Assembly (NCBI GenBank): GCA_964456185.1
Contig: CAYVZZ010000115.1
Location: forward strand, 1 to 7,352
Reading direction: 5' to 3'
Source: CAYVZZ01 sp964456185
GTDB taxonomy: Bacteria > Pseudomonadota > Gammaproteobacteria > Pseudomonadales > Alcanivoracaceae
Length of the DNA: 7,352 nt
A program made the translations under genes and the position numbers. The notes under the pieces are model-generated. The model was not told the origin of the DNA and ran no database searches. It was given only the letters and a program-made list of their open reading frames with translations. Positions 1 through 6,231 of this stretch are shown one piece after another; positions within the stretch are counted from its first letter, which is position 1, and each line of letters starts with the position of its first letter.

Positions 1-786
1 GATCAGAGCCCGATCGGACGTACGCCGCGCTCCAACCCGGCCACTTACACCGGCATTTTTACGCCCATCCGCGAACTGTTTGCCGGCACTCAAGAAGCGC
101 GCTCACGCGGTTACAAGCCAGGGCGCTTTAGCTTTAACGTCAAAGGCGGCCGCTGTGAAGCCTGCCGAGGTGACGGGCTGATTAAAGTGGAAATGCACTT
201 TTTGCCTGATATCTATGTGCCTTGCGAAGTGTGCCAAGGCAAACGCTACAACCGCGAAACCCTGGGCATTACCTATAAAGGCAAAAACATCCATCAAGTG
301 CTGGATATGACGGTAGAAGACGCGCGTGACTTCTTCGATGCCATCCCCAACTTGAAGCGCAAACTGCAAACGCTGATTGACGTAGGACTAAGTTACATCA
401 CCCTGGGACAGGCGGCTACTACGCTTTCCGGCGGTGAAGCACAACGCATCAAACTGGCAAAAGAACTGTCGCGGCGCGGCACGGGCAACACGCTATACAT
501 CCTCGACGAGCCCACCACCGGCTTGCATTTTCATGATATTAAACAGCTTTTGACGGTACTCATGCGTTTGCGCGACCAGGGTAATACCATTGTCGTGATT
601 GAGCACAATCTGGATGTCATCAAAACGGCCGACTGGATTGTCGACCTTGGCCCCGAAGGCGGCAATGGGGGCGGACAGATTATCGCCACCGGCACACCAG
701 AAGATGTCGCTGCAACCCAAGGCAGCCATACAGGCCAATATCTGCAGCCCATGCTGAAGAACACGCCCAACGCAAAGACTGCGTGA
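1..786 (+). CDS. uvrA: Excinuclease ABC subunit UvrA, C-terminal part (5' end outside window)
   Basis: DNA damage-recognition ATPase of nucleotide excision repair; it works in the cytoplasm as a dimer and hands damaged DNA to UvrB. The frame is open from base 1 and ends at TGA 784-786, giving 261 residues of a protein usually about 940 long, so roughly the first 690 are missing only because of the window edge. Numbering from the edge: the fragment opens in the conserved DQSPIGRTPRSNPATYTG stretch. A CxxC-x19-CxxC zinc module follows, with Cys52, Cys55, Cys75 and Cys78. The ABC signature LSGGEAQ is at 142-148, Walker B LYILDEP at 165-171 and the H-loop histidine at 202. The Walker A of this second ATPase domain lies upstream of the window. 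The C-terminus is ordinary and no lesion is seen. No terminator hairpin is visible before the SDR gene 39 nt downstream, so read-through into it is possible. The family assignment is essentially certain. Confidence 0.97.
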   Translation, partial: DQSPIGRTPRSNPATYTGIFTPIRELFAGTQEARSRGYKPGRFSFNVKGGRCEACRGDGLIKVEMHFLPDIYVPCEVCQGKRYNRETLGITYKGKNIHQVLDMTVEDARDFFDAIPNLKRKLQTLIDVGLSYITLGQAATTLSGGEAQRIKLAKELSRRGTGNTLYILDEPTTGLHFHDIKQLLTVLMRLRDQGNTIVVIEHNLDVIKTADWIVDLGPEGGNGGGQIIATGTPEDVAATQGSHTGQYLQPMLKNTPNAKTA

Positions 787-791
787 TAGAG

Positions 792-798
792 TAAGGAG
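792..798 (+). promoter_or_regulatory. Orphan Shine-Dalgarno-like TAAGGAG
   Basis: TAAGGAG matches the 16S rRNA 3' end very well, but it lies 27 nt before the SDR ATG and no ATG, GTG or TTG follows it at normal spacing. An in-frame TAG at 805-807 prevents it from serving a longer SDR protein. The working site for the SDR gene is more likely AAGGGA at 814-819, six bases before ATG 826. The upstream copy may be a ribosome standby site, a relic or chance. Confidence 0.25.
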
Positions 799-825
799 TC
801 GATTTAGCGCAAAAAGGGAAACCAC

Positions 826-1632
826 ATGAGTCTTCGCCAGCAAACCATCGTACTCACCGGCGCCTCCAGCGGTATTGGTCGAGAGGCCGCCCTGCAGATG
901 GCGCGCAAAGGCGCTACCCTTTGCCTGGTGGCACGACGTGCCGACGCACTGGAAGAAGTCCGCACGCAAATAGAAGGTAACGGCGGAAAGGCTTACATTT
1001 ACCCTTGCGACCTGAGTGATGAGGCGTCTATTCAAGCCTGTGCGGATGCCATTCTGGCCGACCATCAGCGCATCGACGCGTTGGTCAATAACGCCGCTCA
1101 CTCGATTCGTCGCCCCATCGAAAAAGCACTGAACCGCCTACACGACTATCAACGTACCATCCAACTCAACTACTTGGGTGCCGTGGCCATCACCTTGGCA
1201 CTCTTGCCCCGATTTATCGAACAGGGACACGGCCATGTGGTGAATGTCTCCAGCCTCTCCACGCAGATTCCCATCCCCTTGTTTTCGGCCTATTTGGCCA
1301 GCAAAAGCGCGTTGGAATCCTTCACCCGCTCGCTGCAAGCCGAGCTGGGACACAAAGGCATCAGCACCACACTGGTGTATTTCCCCATGGTGCGCACGCC
1401 CATGTCGTCGCGCACTTCCATCTACAAGTACATGCCGATGATGCACGTCAAAAAGGCCGCCGGCTGGCTGGTGACCGCCTGCGACAAAAAGCCGGCGCGA
1501 ATCTCACGTACCTGGGGAAATGTGGGCAGTGTCTTGCTCGATGCCCTGCCTGGCCCAGCGACCCGTTTGCCGCAGCCGCTGTTTCGTTTGATGGACGATA
1601 CGCTAGCCAAACGCCTAAAAAAACGCGACTAG
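826..1632 (+). CDS. Short-chain dehydrogenase/reductase (SDR), probably lipid-active
   Basis: Cytosolic NAD(P)-dependent oxidoreductase of the classical SDR family, 268 residues. The Rossmann motif TGASSGIG is at 11-18. Arg37-Arg38 after the second strand suggest NADP(H) preference. NNAA is at 88-91, and the catalytic set is Asn115, Ser143, Tyr156 and Lys160 (YxxxK), all present. After the core comes PMVRTPM (187-193) and then a tail of about 70 residues ending in a basic KRLKKRD. From memory this tail resembles SDR proteins and domains of the Acr1 fatty-acyl-CoA reductase / PRK07201 type, so a fatty acyl or aldehyde substrate is a reasonable inference but not shown. The start at 826 is supported by AAGGGA at 814-819 and by an in-frame TAG at 805-807 that rules out extension. 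The gene follows uvrA by 39 nt on the same strand and may share its transcript. Its last codons overlap the terminator of the convergent SQR gene. SDR membership is firm; the substrate is not. Confidence 0.9.
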   Translation: MSLRQQTIVLTGASSGIGREAALQMARKGATLCLVARRADALEEVRTQIEGNGGKAYIYPCDLSDEASIQACADAILADHQRIDALVNNAAHSIRRPIEKALNRLHDYQRTIQLNYLGAVAITLALLPRFIEQGHGHVVNVSSLSTQIPIPLFSAYLASKSALESFTRSLQAELGHKGISTTLVYFPMVRTPMSSRTSIYKYMPMMHVKKAAGWLVTACDKKPARISRTWGNVGSVLLDALPGPATRLPQPLFRLMDDTLAKRLKKRD

Positions 1633-1651
1633 CTCTCTCGAACTAGCCGCG
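1617..1651 (-). terminator. Intrinsic terminator of the SQR gene, overlapping the SDR 3' end
   Basis: Read on the minus strand, the arm 1651-1643 pairs with 1632-1624 as a 9-bp stem containing one G-U pair and a 10-nt loop, followed at once by seven T (1623-1617). This is a textbook Rho-independent terminator, 22 nt past the SQR stop codon. On the plus strand the wobble pair becomes an A-C mismatch and no T-run follows, so it is directional for SQR. It covers the final codons and TAG (1630-1632) of the convergent SDR gene. Confidence 0.85.
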
Positions 1652-1673
1652 CTATAAGATGTGGTACAGCCTT

Positions 1674-2933
1674 TTATGCCGCTTGTTGCGCTTCTTGCTC
1701 CGCCTTGGCAACCAGCTTGTCGCGCTTTTTATGCACAGCAGGCAGGTTGCGGCCTTTGAGCAACAAGTTCCAGTAGAACCAAGGCAAGAAGGAACGCTTT
1801 AGCCACCAGTAGAAACGGCGTGGTTTACGGGCATCTAGTGGCAAGGTGGTTTCCACTGTGCCGCCATAGGTGAACTCAGCCAACAACACACGGCCATTTT
1901 CGGTGGTCACTGGGCAGGCGGCGTAGCCGTCGTAGGCCGCTTCTGTGCTCTTGCCATCTATGGCTTGTAGCAGGTTATCCACCAGCACTGGGGTTTGTGC
2001 TTTGATGGCCGCGCAGGTTTTGCTGTTGGGTGATGAGGTGCAGTCGCCCAAGCCAAAAACATTGTCTTTATGTGTCGATCGCAAGCTGTGTTTGTCGACC
2101 GCCAGCCAGCCACCTTCATTGGACAAATTACTCTCACGAATAAAGTCGGGTGCTTGTTGTGGCGGCACCGCATGCAATATATCGAAAGTCACCTCGTGGT
2201 GTTGGATGTTGTCACCCTCGCCACTGGCGAACACAGCCACTTTATCGTCACCACGCACTTCAACCAGCTGGGTTTTGTAGTGCTGTTCAGCATTCCAGCC
2301 ATCGATCACCTTTTTTAGGGGAGTGGCGTAAAAGCCTACCCCAAAGATGGAGGCGCCACCAGAATAGAAAGACAGATCAGCGCTTATGCCTTGTTTACTG
2401 AAATAATCTGCCGACAAATACAGCGCTTTTTGTGGCGCGCCCGGACACTTAATGGGCCCCGCCGGCTGGGTAAACACCGCTTTGCCACCTTTGAAGTGCT
2501 TGAGCAGTTCCCAAGTATAAGAGGCAAACTGGTGATGATAATTACTAGTTACCCCATTTTTACCCAGGGTTTCTTCTAGGCCTTTAATGGCCCCCCAGTT
2601 CAACTGAATGCCGGCAGCCACCACCAGAAAGTCATAATCCACCGACGTATTGTTTTCAAGCTGGATACGGTTTTCGTCCGCCTGCAAAGACACTACCTTC
2701 TCGCGGATATGCTTAACGTTAGCCGGCAACAAGGCGTTAAGCGGGCGACGCGTGGCGTTCATGGAGTAGGCACCACCGCCAACTAATGTCCAGGCCGGTT
2801 GGTAGTAATGAAACTCGGCGGGATCAATCAGCGTAATGCTGGCGCCTGGGCGACGACGGCGCAGCAGTGAAGCGACGCTCAAGCCGCCAGTACCGCCACC
2901 GATAATGACAATAGAAGGTTGTGTTGCAGACAT
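1674..2933 (-). CDS. Type II sulfide:quinone oxidoreductase (SQR, SQOR-like flavoprotein)
   Basis: Membrane-associated FAD enzyme that oxidises sulfide to sulfane sulfur and reduces quinone; 419 residues. The N-terminal dinucleotide-binding motif GGGTGG is at 12-17 and the family block HYYQPAWTLVGGG at 42-54. The two redox cysteines aligning with those of mitochondrial SQOR are Cys163 in PIKCPGAPQK and Cys340 in YDGYAACP. The second FAD motif FGLGDC is at 293-298, followed by NSKT. The aromatic C-terminal part (RRFYWWLKRSFLPWFYWN) matches the membrane-binding helices of SQOR. I chose ATG 2933 because the FAD motif follows at the usual distance and GGAAA (2939-2943) lies 5 nt upstream; a TTG at 2972 would add 13 unconserved residues. 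No persulfide dioxygenase, rhodanese or sulfide sensor gene is visible beside it. It has its own terminator and a 214-bp upstream gap, so it is probably monocistronic. A different function within the family is possible, but both cysteines argue for SQR. Confidence 0.9.
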   Translation of the reverse strand: MSATQPSIVIIGGGTGGLSVASLLRRRRPGASITLIDPAEFHYYQPAWTLVGGGAYSMNATRRPLNALLPANVKHIREKVVSLQADENRIQLENNTSVDYDFLVVAAGIQLNWGAIKGLEETLGKNGVTSNYHHQFASYTWELLKHFKGGKAVFTQPAGPIKCPGAPQKALYLSADYFSKQGISADLSFYSGGASIFGVGFYATPLKKVIDGWNAEQHYKTQLVEVRGDDKVAVFASGEGDNIQHHEVTFDILHAVPPQQAPDFIRESNLSNEGGWLAVDKHSLRSTHKDNVFGLGDCTSSPNSKTCAAIKAQTPVLVDNLLQAIDGKSTEAAYDGYAACPVTTENGRVLLAEFTYGGTVETTLPLDARKPRRFYWWLKRSFLPWFYWNLLLKGRNLPAVHKKRDKLVAKAEQEAQQAA

Positions 2934-2970
2934 GACAGTTTCCGTTCCAGTTGATAATGGAAGCGACACC

Positions 2971-2980
2971 AAAGCGCTTT
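2971..2980. promoter_or_regulatory. Perfect 10-bp palindrome AAAGCGCTTT upstream of SQR
   Basis: AAAGCGCTTT is an exact palindrome centred about 42 bp upstream of the SQR start codon, in the likely promoter or leader. It could be a half-site cluster for a dimeric repressor or a short RNA hairpin. A 10-bp palindrome is easily found by chance, and I do not recognise it as the site of a named regulator. Confidence 0.2.
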
Positions 2981-3113
2981 CAGCCGCCTAAGTTGCCGTA
3001 TTGGCGTGACATTCTAAGGTGGCTCCGACCAAACTGAAACGAATAAAACGCTATAACCTTAATTCAAACAGAAATAAAAAAGTAAGAAAGCCTGTTAACT
3101 CGTGAGGAAGTGC

Positions 3114-3141
3114 GCCCACCCCAAGTCGCACTGGGATGGGC
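3114..3141. repeat. Imperfect inverted repeat after the acyl-CoA dehydrogenase gene
   Basis: The arms GCCCACCCCA-AGT and ACTGGGATGGGC pair over about 12 bp, with one C-A mismatch and one bulged A, around a CGC loop. The repeat begins 7 bases past the stop codon of the minus-strand acyl-CoA dehydrogenase, where a terminator would be expected. No T-run follows directly; the nearest T-rich stretch on the minus strand is at about 3085-3071, more than 25 bases on. It may be a weak or Rho-assisted terminator or a 3'-end stabilising hairpin. Confidence 0.35.
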
Positions 3142-3147
3142 ATTAGG

Positions 3148-4290
3148 TCATGCAAACAAACTTTTTGCCACAATGCTCTTCATGATCTCATTGGTGCCGC
3201 CATAAATCCGCGTCACACGCGCATCGGCAAAGCGGCGGCAGATGGGGTATTCCCACATATAGCCGTAGCCACCGTGCAGTTGCAGGCAGTCATCCAGCAC
3301 TTCGCATTGCATATCGGTGAGCGAATACTTGGCGGCGGCAGCGGTGGGCACGTCCAATTCACCTTTGACATGTAACGCCAAGCATTGATCAAGGAAGGCT
3401 TGGCCGGCCATGACTTTAGTGTCCAGCTCGGCGAGTTTGAATTGTACGGTTTGAAAGTTGGCTACCGGACGGCCAAAGGCTTTGCGTTCTTTGACGTATT
3501 CGATGGTTTCATCCACGGCGGCACGCGCCATGGCGACGGCGCTGACGGCAATGCCGATGCGTTCTTGGGGCAATTCTTGCATCAGATAAATAAAGCCGCG
3601 ACCTTCGTCACCCAGCAGGTTTTCAGCAGGCACGCGCACGTTGTCGAAGAATAGCTCGGAAGTATCCTGAGCTTTCATGCCCAGCTTGTGCAGGTTTTGC
3701 CCCTTGCTAAAACCTTCCATACCGTCTTCGACGATGAGTAGGCTGGTACCCTTGGCGCCTTGGGATGGGTCGGTTTTGGCGACGATAATCACCAGATCGG
3801 CGTTTTGGCCGTTGGTGATAAACGTTTTGGAACCGTTAACGATGTAATGGTCACCGTCTTTCACGGCAGTGGTTTTTACGCCCTGTAGATCAGAGCCAGC
3901 ACCCGGCTCGGTCATAGCGATGGCACCAACCATTTCACCCGAGACCATTTTCGGAAGATATTTTTGCTTCAGTTCCTCGCTGCCATAGTGCTCCAGATAA
4001 GGCGCAACGATTTCGGTGTGCAGGCTCCAGCCGATGCCAGTGAGGCCAAGACGGCCAATCTCTTCGCCGATGATGGCACTGTACAGATAATCCAACCCCA
4101 AGCCACCATAAGCTTCGGGGGTCATCATGCAGAGCATGCCCTGCTCGCCAGCCTTCTGCCACAGCTCACGCGGTACGCAACCGTCTTTTTCCCATTGCTC
4201 GTGATAAGGGGCGGCTTCGTTTTCCAGAAAACGGCGCACCATGTCGCGAAAGGCGTTGTGTTCTTCGTTGAATAGCGTACGCGGAATCAT
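3148..4290 (-). CDS. Acyl-CoA dehydrogenase, long-chain (ACADL) / helix-G glutamate type
   Basis: FAD enzyme that introduces the alpha-beta double bond into acyl-CoA at the first step of beta-oxidation, passing electrons to electron-transfer flavoprotein; 380 residues, full length for the family, cytosolic. Visible motifs are MTEPGAGSDL (126-135), the flavin and substrate region NGSKTFITNG (152-161), LHKLGMKAQDTSE (200-212), RKAFGRPV, and the C-terminal LHGGYGYMWEYP and IYGGTNEIM. The helix-K position that carries the catalytic Glu in medium-chain enzymes is Gly364 here. Glu243 in LPQER takes its place, as in mammalian long-chain and isovaleryl-CoA dehydrogenases. I chose ATG 4290 because AGGAG (4297-4301) precedes it by 6 nt and family members begin with IPRTLF. 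The in-frame ATG at 4314 lies directly after the typA terminator U-tract and has no ribosome-binding site. Chain-length preference cannot be read from sequence; isovaleryl or branched substrates remain possible. Confidence 0.92.
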   Translation of the reverse strand: MIPRTLFNEEHNAFRDMVRRFLENEAAPYHEQWEKDGCVPRELWQKAGEQGMLCMMTPEAYGGLGLDYLYSAIIGEEIGRLGLTGIGWSLHTEIVAPYLEHYGSEELKQKYLPKMVSGEMVGAIAMTEPGAGSDLQGVKTTAVKDGDHYIVNGSKTFITNGQNADLVIIVAKTDPSQGAKGTSLLIVEDGMEGFSKGQNLHKLGMKAQDTSELFFDNVRVPAENLLGDEGRGFIYLMQELPQERIGIAVSAVAMARAAVDETIEYVKERKAFGRPVANFQTVQFKLAELDTKVMAGQAFLDQCLALHVKGELDVPTAAAAKYSLTDMQCEVLDDCLQLHGGYGYMWEYPICRRFADARVTRIYGGTNEIMKSIVAKSLFA

Positions 4291-4296
4291 GTTGGG

Positions 4297-4301
4297 CTCC
4301 T
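4297..4301 (-). promoter_or_regulatory. Ribosome-binding site that fixes the acyl-CoA dehydrogenase start
   Basis: On the minus strand AGGAG is followed by CCCAAC and ATG at 4290-4288, a 6-nt spacer. This decides for the inner ATG over the ATG at 4314, which has only a T-rich terminator tail upstream. The AG at the upstream end of this site is also part of the outer inverted-repeat arm 4300-4307. Confidence 0.8.
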
Positions 4302-4370
4302 GCAATATCGACACATAAAAAAAGAAGAGGGCTACATCTTGCCCTCTTCTTTCTTAAAACGCTATTGCAG
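4300..4370. repeat. Outer 8-bp inverted repeat enclosing the typA terminator
   Basis: CTGCAATA at 4300-4307 is exactly complementary to TATTGCAG at 4363-4370. The pair flanks the typA terminator hairpin symmetrically, so a read-through RNA could fold into a two-storey structure. On the minus-strand RNA the downstream arm ends inside the AGGAG ribosome-binding site of the acyl-CoA dehydrogenase gene. The match is certain; any regulatory role is inference. Confidence 0.45.
4317..4352 (-). terminator. Intrinsic terminator of typA
   Basis: The arms 4352-4341 and 4332-4321 form a perfect 12-bp stem (AAAGAAGAGGGC with its complement) and an 8-nt loop. On the minus strand the U-tract is seven T at 4323-4317, three of them inside the stem. 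It lies 30 nt past the typA TAA. The plus-strand reading is also followed by a T-rich CTTTCTTAAAA, so some bidirectional function is possible, although no plus-strand gene ends here. Only 26 bp separate it from the next start codon. Confidence 0.9.
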
Positions 4371-4381
4371 AAAACGCCGTT

Positions 4382-6193
4382 TTACGCGCGCTTGGCTCGC
4401 TTGCGGTCATTTTCGGTAAGCAACTTCTTGCGCAAGCGAATGCTTTCTGGTGTGACCTCCACCAGCTCATCGTCTTCCACAAAGTCGAGTGCTTGCTCCA
4501 ATGAGAAGCGTACCGGCGGCGTCAGGATAACGTTTTCATCCGTGCCGGACGCACGCATGTTAGTGAGCTGCTTGCCCTTGGTCGGGTTCACGACTAGGTC
4601 GTTGTCGCGGGAGTGAATACCCACTAACTGGCCTTCGTACACTTCAGCACCCGGCTCCACTAGCATGCGACCACGTTCCTGCAGGTTAAACAGGGCAAAG
4701 CCCAATACCTTGCCGGTGACGTTGGAAATCATCACGCCGTTATTGCGCTCTACCGTGCTGACGTCTTTGAACTCGCCATAGTGCGAGAAGGAGGTGTTAA
4801 AAATGCCGGTTCCGCTGGTCAAGGTCATAAACAAAGAGCGGAAACCAATTAAAGCGCGTGCCGGTGCAATGTATTCCAACTGCAAGCGGCCTTTGCCATC
4901 GGGCACCATATTTTTCAGCTCGCCGCGGCGATTACCCATCTGTTCCATGATGGCGCCTTGGTGCTGTTCTTCGATATCCAGCAGCAACTCTTCGTAAGGC
5001 TCTTGTTTTTGGCCATCGACTTCGCGAATCACCACTTCAGGGCGACCAACGGCCAGCTCGTACTGTTCGCGACGCATGGTTTCAATGAGTACGGACAGGT
5101 GCAATTCGCCACGCCCCGACACACGGAAACGATCGGGGTTGTCGGTGTCTTCGACGCGCAGTGCCACATTGTGCTTAAGTTCTTCGTCCAGACGTTCGCG
5201 GATATTACGGCTGGTAATAAACTTGCCTTCTTTGCCGGCAAAAGGTGAGGTGTTCACGTGGAAAAACATGCTCACGGTGGGCTCGTCCACTTTTAGCGGC
5301 GGCAAGGCTTCTACCTGTTCCGGATCACAAATGGTGTCGGAAATATTCAGTGGATCGATACCGGTAATGCAGACAATGTCACCAGCGGTGGCCTCTTCTA
5401 CTTCGACGCGCTCCAGCCCCAGGTGATCCATCACGGTGAGAATGCGCGCGTTACGGGCTTTGCCGTCACGGTCGACTACTTTTACGGGCATTTTGGTGCG
5501 CACGGTGCCGCGCTTGATGCGGCCAATGCCGATGATGCCCACATAATTGTTGTAGTCGAGGGAAGAGATTTGCATTTGGAAGGGGCCGTCCGGATCCACA
5601 TCCGGTGCCGCCACTTCGTTGACAATGGCTTCAAACAAGGGCGTCATGTCGTCGGCTAGGCTATCGGCATCGAGGCCGGCCACACCATTCAGCGCCGACG
5701 CGCACACCACAGGGAAATCCAACTGGTCGTCGGTTGCGCCAAGGCTATCAAACAGGTCAAACACCTGATCCATCACCCAATCGGGGCGCGCACCCGGCTT
5801 GTCGATTTTGTTGATTACAAGAATCGGGCTAAGGCCTTTTTCAAAGGCTTTTTGCGTCACGAAACGGGTTTGCGGCATGGGGCCGTCCACGGCGTCGACC
5901 AATAGCAATACTGAGTCGACCATGGACATGACACGCTCTACCTCGCCGCCGAAGTCGGCGTGCCCCGGGGTATCGACGATGTTAATGCGGTAATCGTTCC
6001 ACTTGATCGCTGTGTTCTTCGACAAAATGGTAATGCCGCGTTCACGCTCCTGGTCATTGGAGTCCATGACACGCTCAACATTTCCAGCCCGGTCGCCCAG
6101 GGTGCCAGACTGCTGCAGCAAACGGTCGACCAGAGTGGTCTTGCCGTGGTCAACGTGGGCAATAATGGCAATGTTACGCAGCTTTTCGATCAC
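4382..6193 (-). CDS. typA: Ribosome-associated translational GTPase TypA/BipA
   Basis: EF-G-like GTPase that binds the 70S ribosome and supports 50S assembly and stress or low-temperature growth; 603 residues, against about 607 in Escherichia coli, with near collinear sequence. G1 AHVDHGKT is at 12-19, the switch I region RGITI at 52-56, G3 DTPGH at 74-78 and G4 NKID at 128-131, followed by the beta-barrel and EF-G-like domains (GRGELHLSVLIE). The TypA-specific C-terminal domain carries LTNMRASGTDE at 543-553, the part known to contact A-site tRNA, and the protein ends in a basic RKRAKRA tail. The start is GTG at 6193: it gives the canonical MIEKLRNIAIIAHVDHGK N-terminus and has GAGGA (6201-6205) 7 nt upstream. 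A perfect -10 element lies in the short gap to the upstream sulfatase-like gene, and a strong terminator follows. Nothing is missing or altered. Confidence 0.98.
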   Translation of the reverse strand: MIEKLRNIAIIAHVDHGKTTLVDRLLQQSGTLGDRAGNVERVMDSNDQERERGITILSKNTAIKWNDYRINIVDTPGHADFGGEVERVMSMVDSVLLLVDAVDGPMPQTRFVTQKAFEKGLSPILVINKIDKPGARPDWVMDQVFDLFDSLGATDDQLDFPVVCASALNGVAGLDADSLADDMTPLFEAIVNEVAAPDVDPDGPFQMQISSLDYNNYVGIIGIGRIKRGTVRTKMPVKVVDRDGKARNARILTVMDHLGLERVEVEEATAGDIVCITGIDPLNISDTICDPEQVEALPPLKVDEPTVSMFFHVNTSPFAGKEGKFITSRNIRERLDEELKHNVALRVEDTDNPDRFRVSGRGELHLSVLIETMRREQYELAVGRPEVVIREVDGQKQEPYEELLLDIEEQHQGAIMEQMGNRRGELKNMVPDGKGRLQLEYIAPARALIGFRSLFMTLTSGTGIFNTSFSHYGEFKDVSTVERNNGVMISNVTGKVLGFALFNLQERGRMLVEPGAEVYEGQLVGIHSRDNDLVVNPTKGKQLTNMRASGTDENVILTPPVRFSLEQALDFVEDDELVEVTPESIRLRKKLLTENDRKRAKRA

Positions 6194-6200
6194 AGGCGGA

Positions 6201-6205
6201 TCCTC
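6201..6205 (-). promoter_or_regulatory. Ribosome-binding site supporting the GTG start of typA
   Basis: GAGGA on the minus strand sits 7 nt before GTG 6193-6191. It supports this rare start codon, and no ATG at a comparable position would give the conserved TypA N-terminus. Confidence 0.7.
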
Positions 6206-6225
6206 AATGGTGAAAAAAGGCGCAA

Positions 6226-6231
6226 ATTATA
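6226..6231 (-). promoter_or_regulatory. -10 element of the typA promoter
   Basis: TATAAT, a perfect sigma-70 -10 hexamer, occurs on the minus strand 32 nt before the typA GTG and predicts a leader of about 25-28 nt. At 16-18 bp upstream I find no good TTGACA-like box; the sequence there is GAGGATTTTT. The TG that would make an extended -10 is displaced by one base. This is probably a real but activator-dependent or moderate promoter, and it would allow typA to be expressed apart from the upstream gene. Confidence 0.6.

Larger units (their letters stand above)
2934..3147 (-). promoter_or_regulatory. Upstream region of the SQR gene, promoter likely but not pinned
   Basis: This 214-bp gap separates the acyl-CoA dehydrogenase stop from the SQR start and is AT-rich around 3040-3090. 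It must hold any private SQR promoter. The best single hexamer I see on the minus strand is TAGAAT at 3016-3011, without a convincing -35 at 16-18 bp; TTATAG near 3050 is another weak option. No small gene or RNA is recognisable. The gap also contains the AAAGCGCTTT palindrome and an imperfect inverted repeat, both listed separately. Confidence 0.35.

Noticed and set aside
1..786. uvrA as a pseudogene because only the C-terminal third is present
   Set aside because: The frame is intact from base 1 and all C-terminal motifs are present; truncation is explained by the window edge.
493..1101. Open frame of 202 codons on the minus strand across the uvrA/SDR junction
   Set aside because: It lies antisense to two strongly supported genes, crosses their boundary, has no family-like motifs and reads as a codon-bias shadow.
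2934..2972. Longer N-terminus for SQR from TTG 2972
   Set aside because: It adds 13 residues without family similarity or a better ribosome-binding site; ATG 2933 places the FAD motif at the normal distance.
4291..4314. Upstream ATG at 4314 for the acyl-CoA dehydrogenase
   Set aside because: It immediately follows the terminator U-tract and lacks a Shine-Dalgarno site, whereas ATG 4290 has AGGAG at 6 nt and the conserved IPRTLF start.
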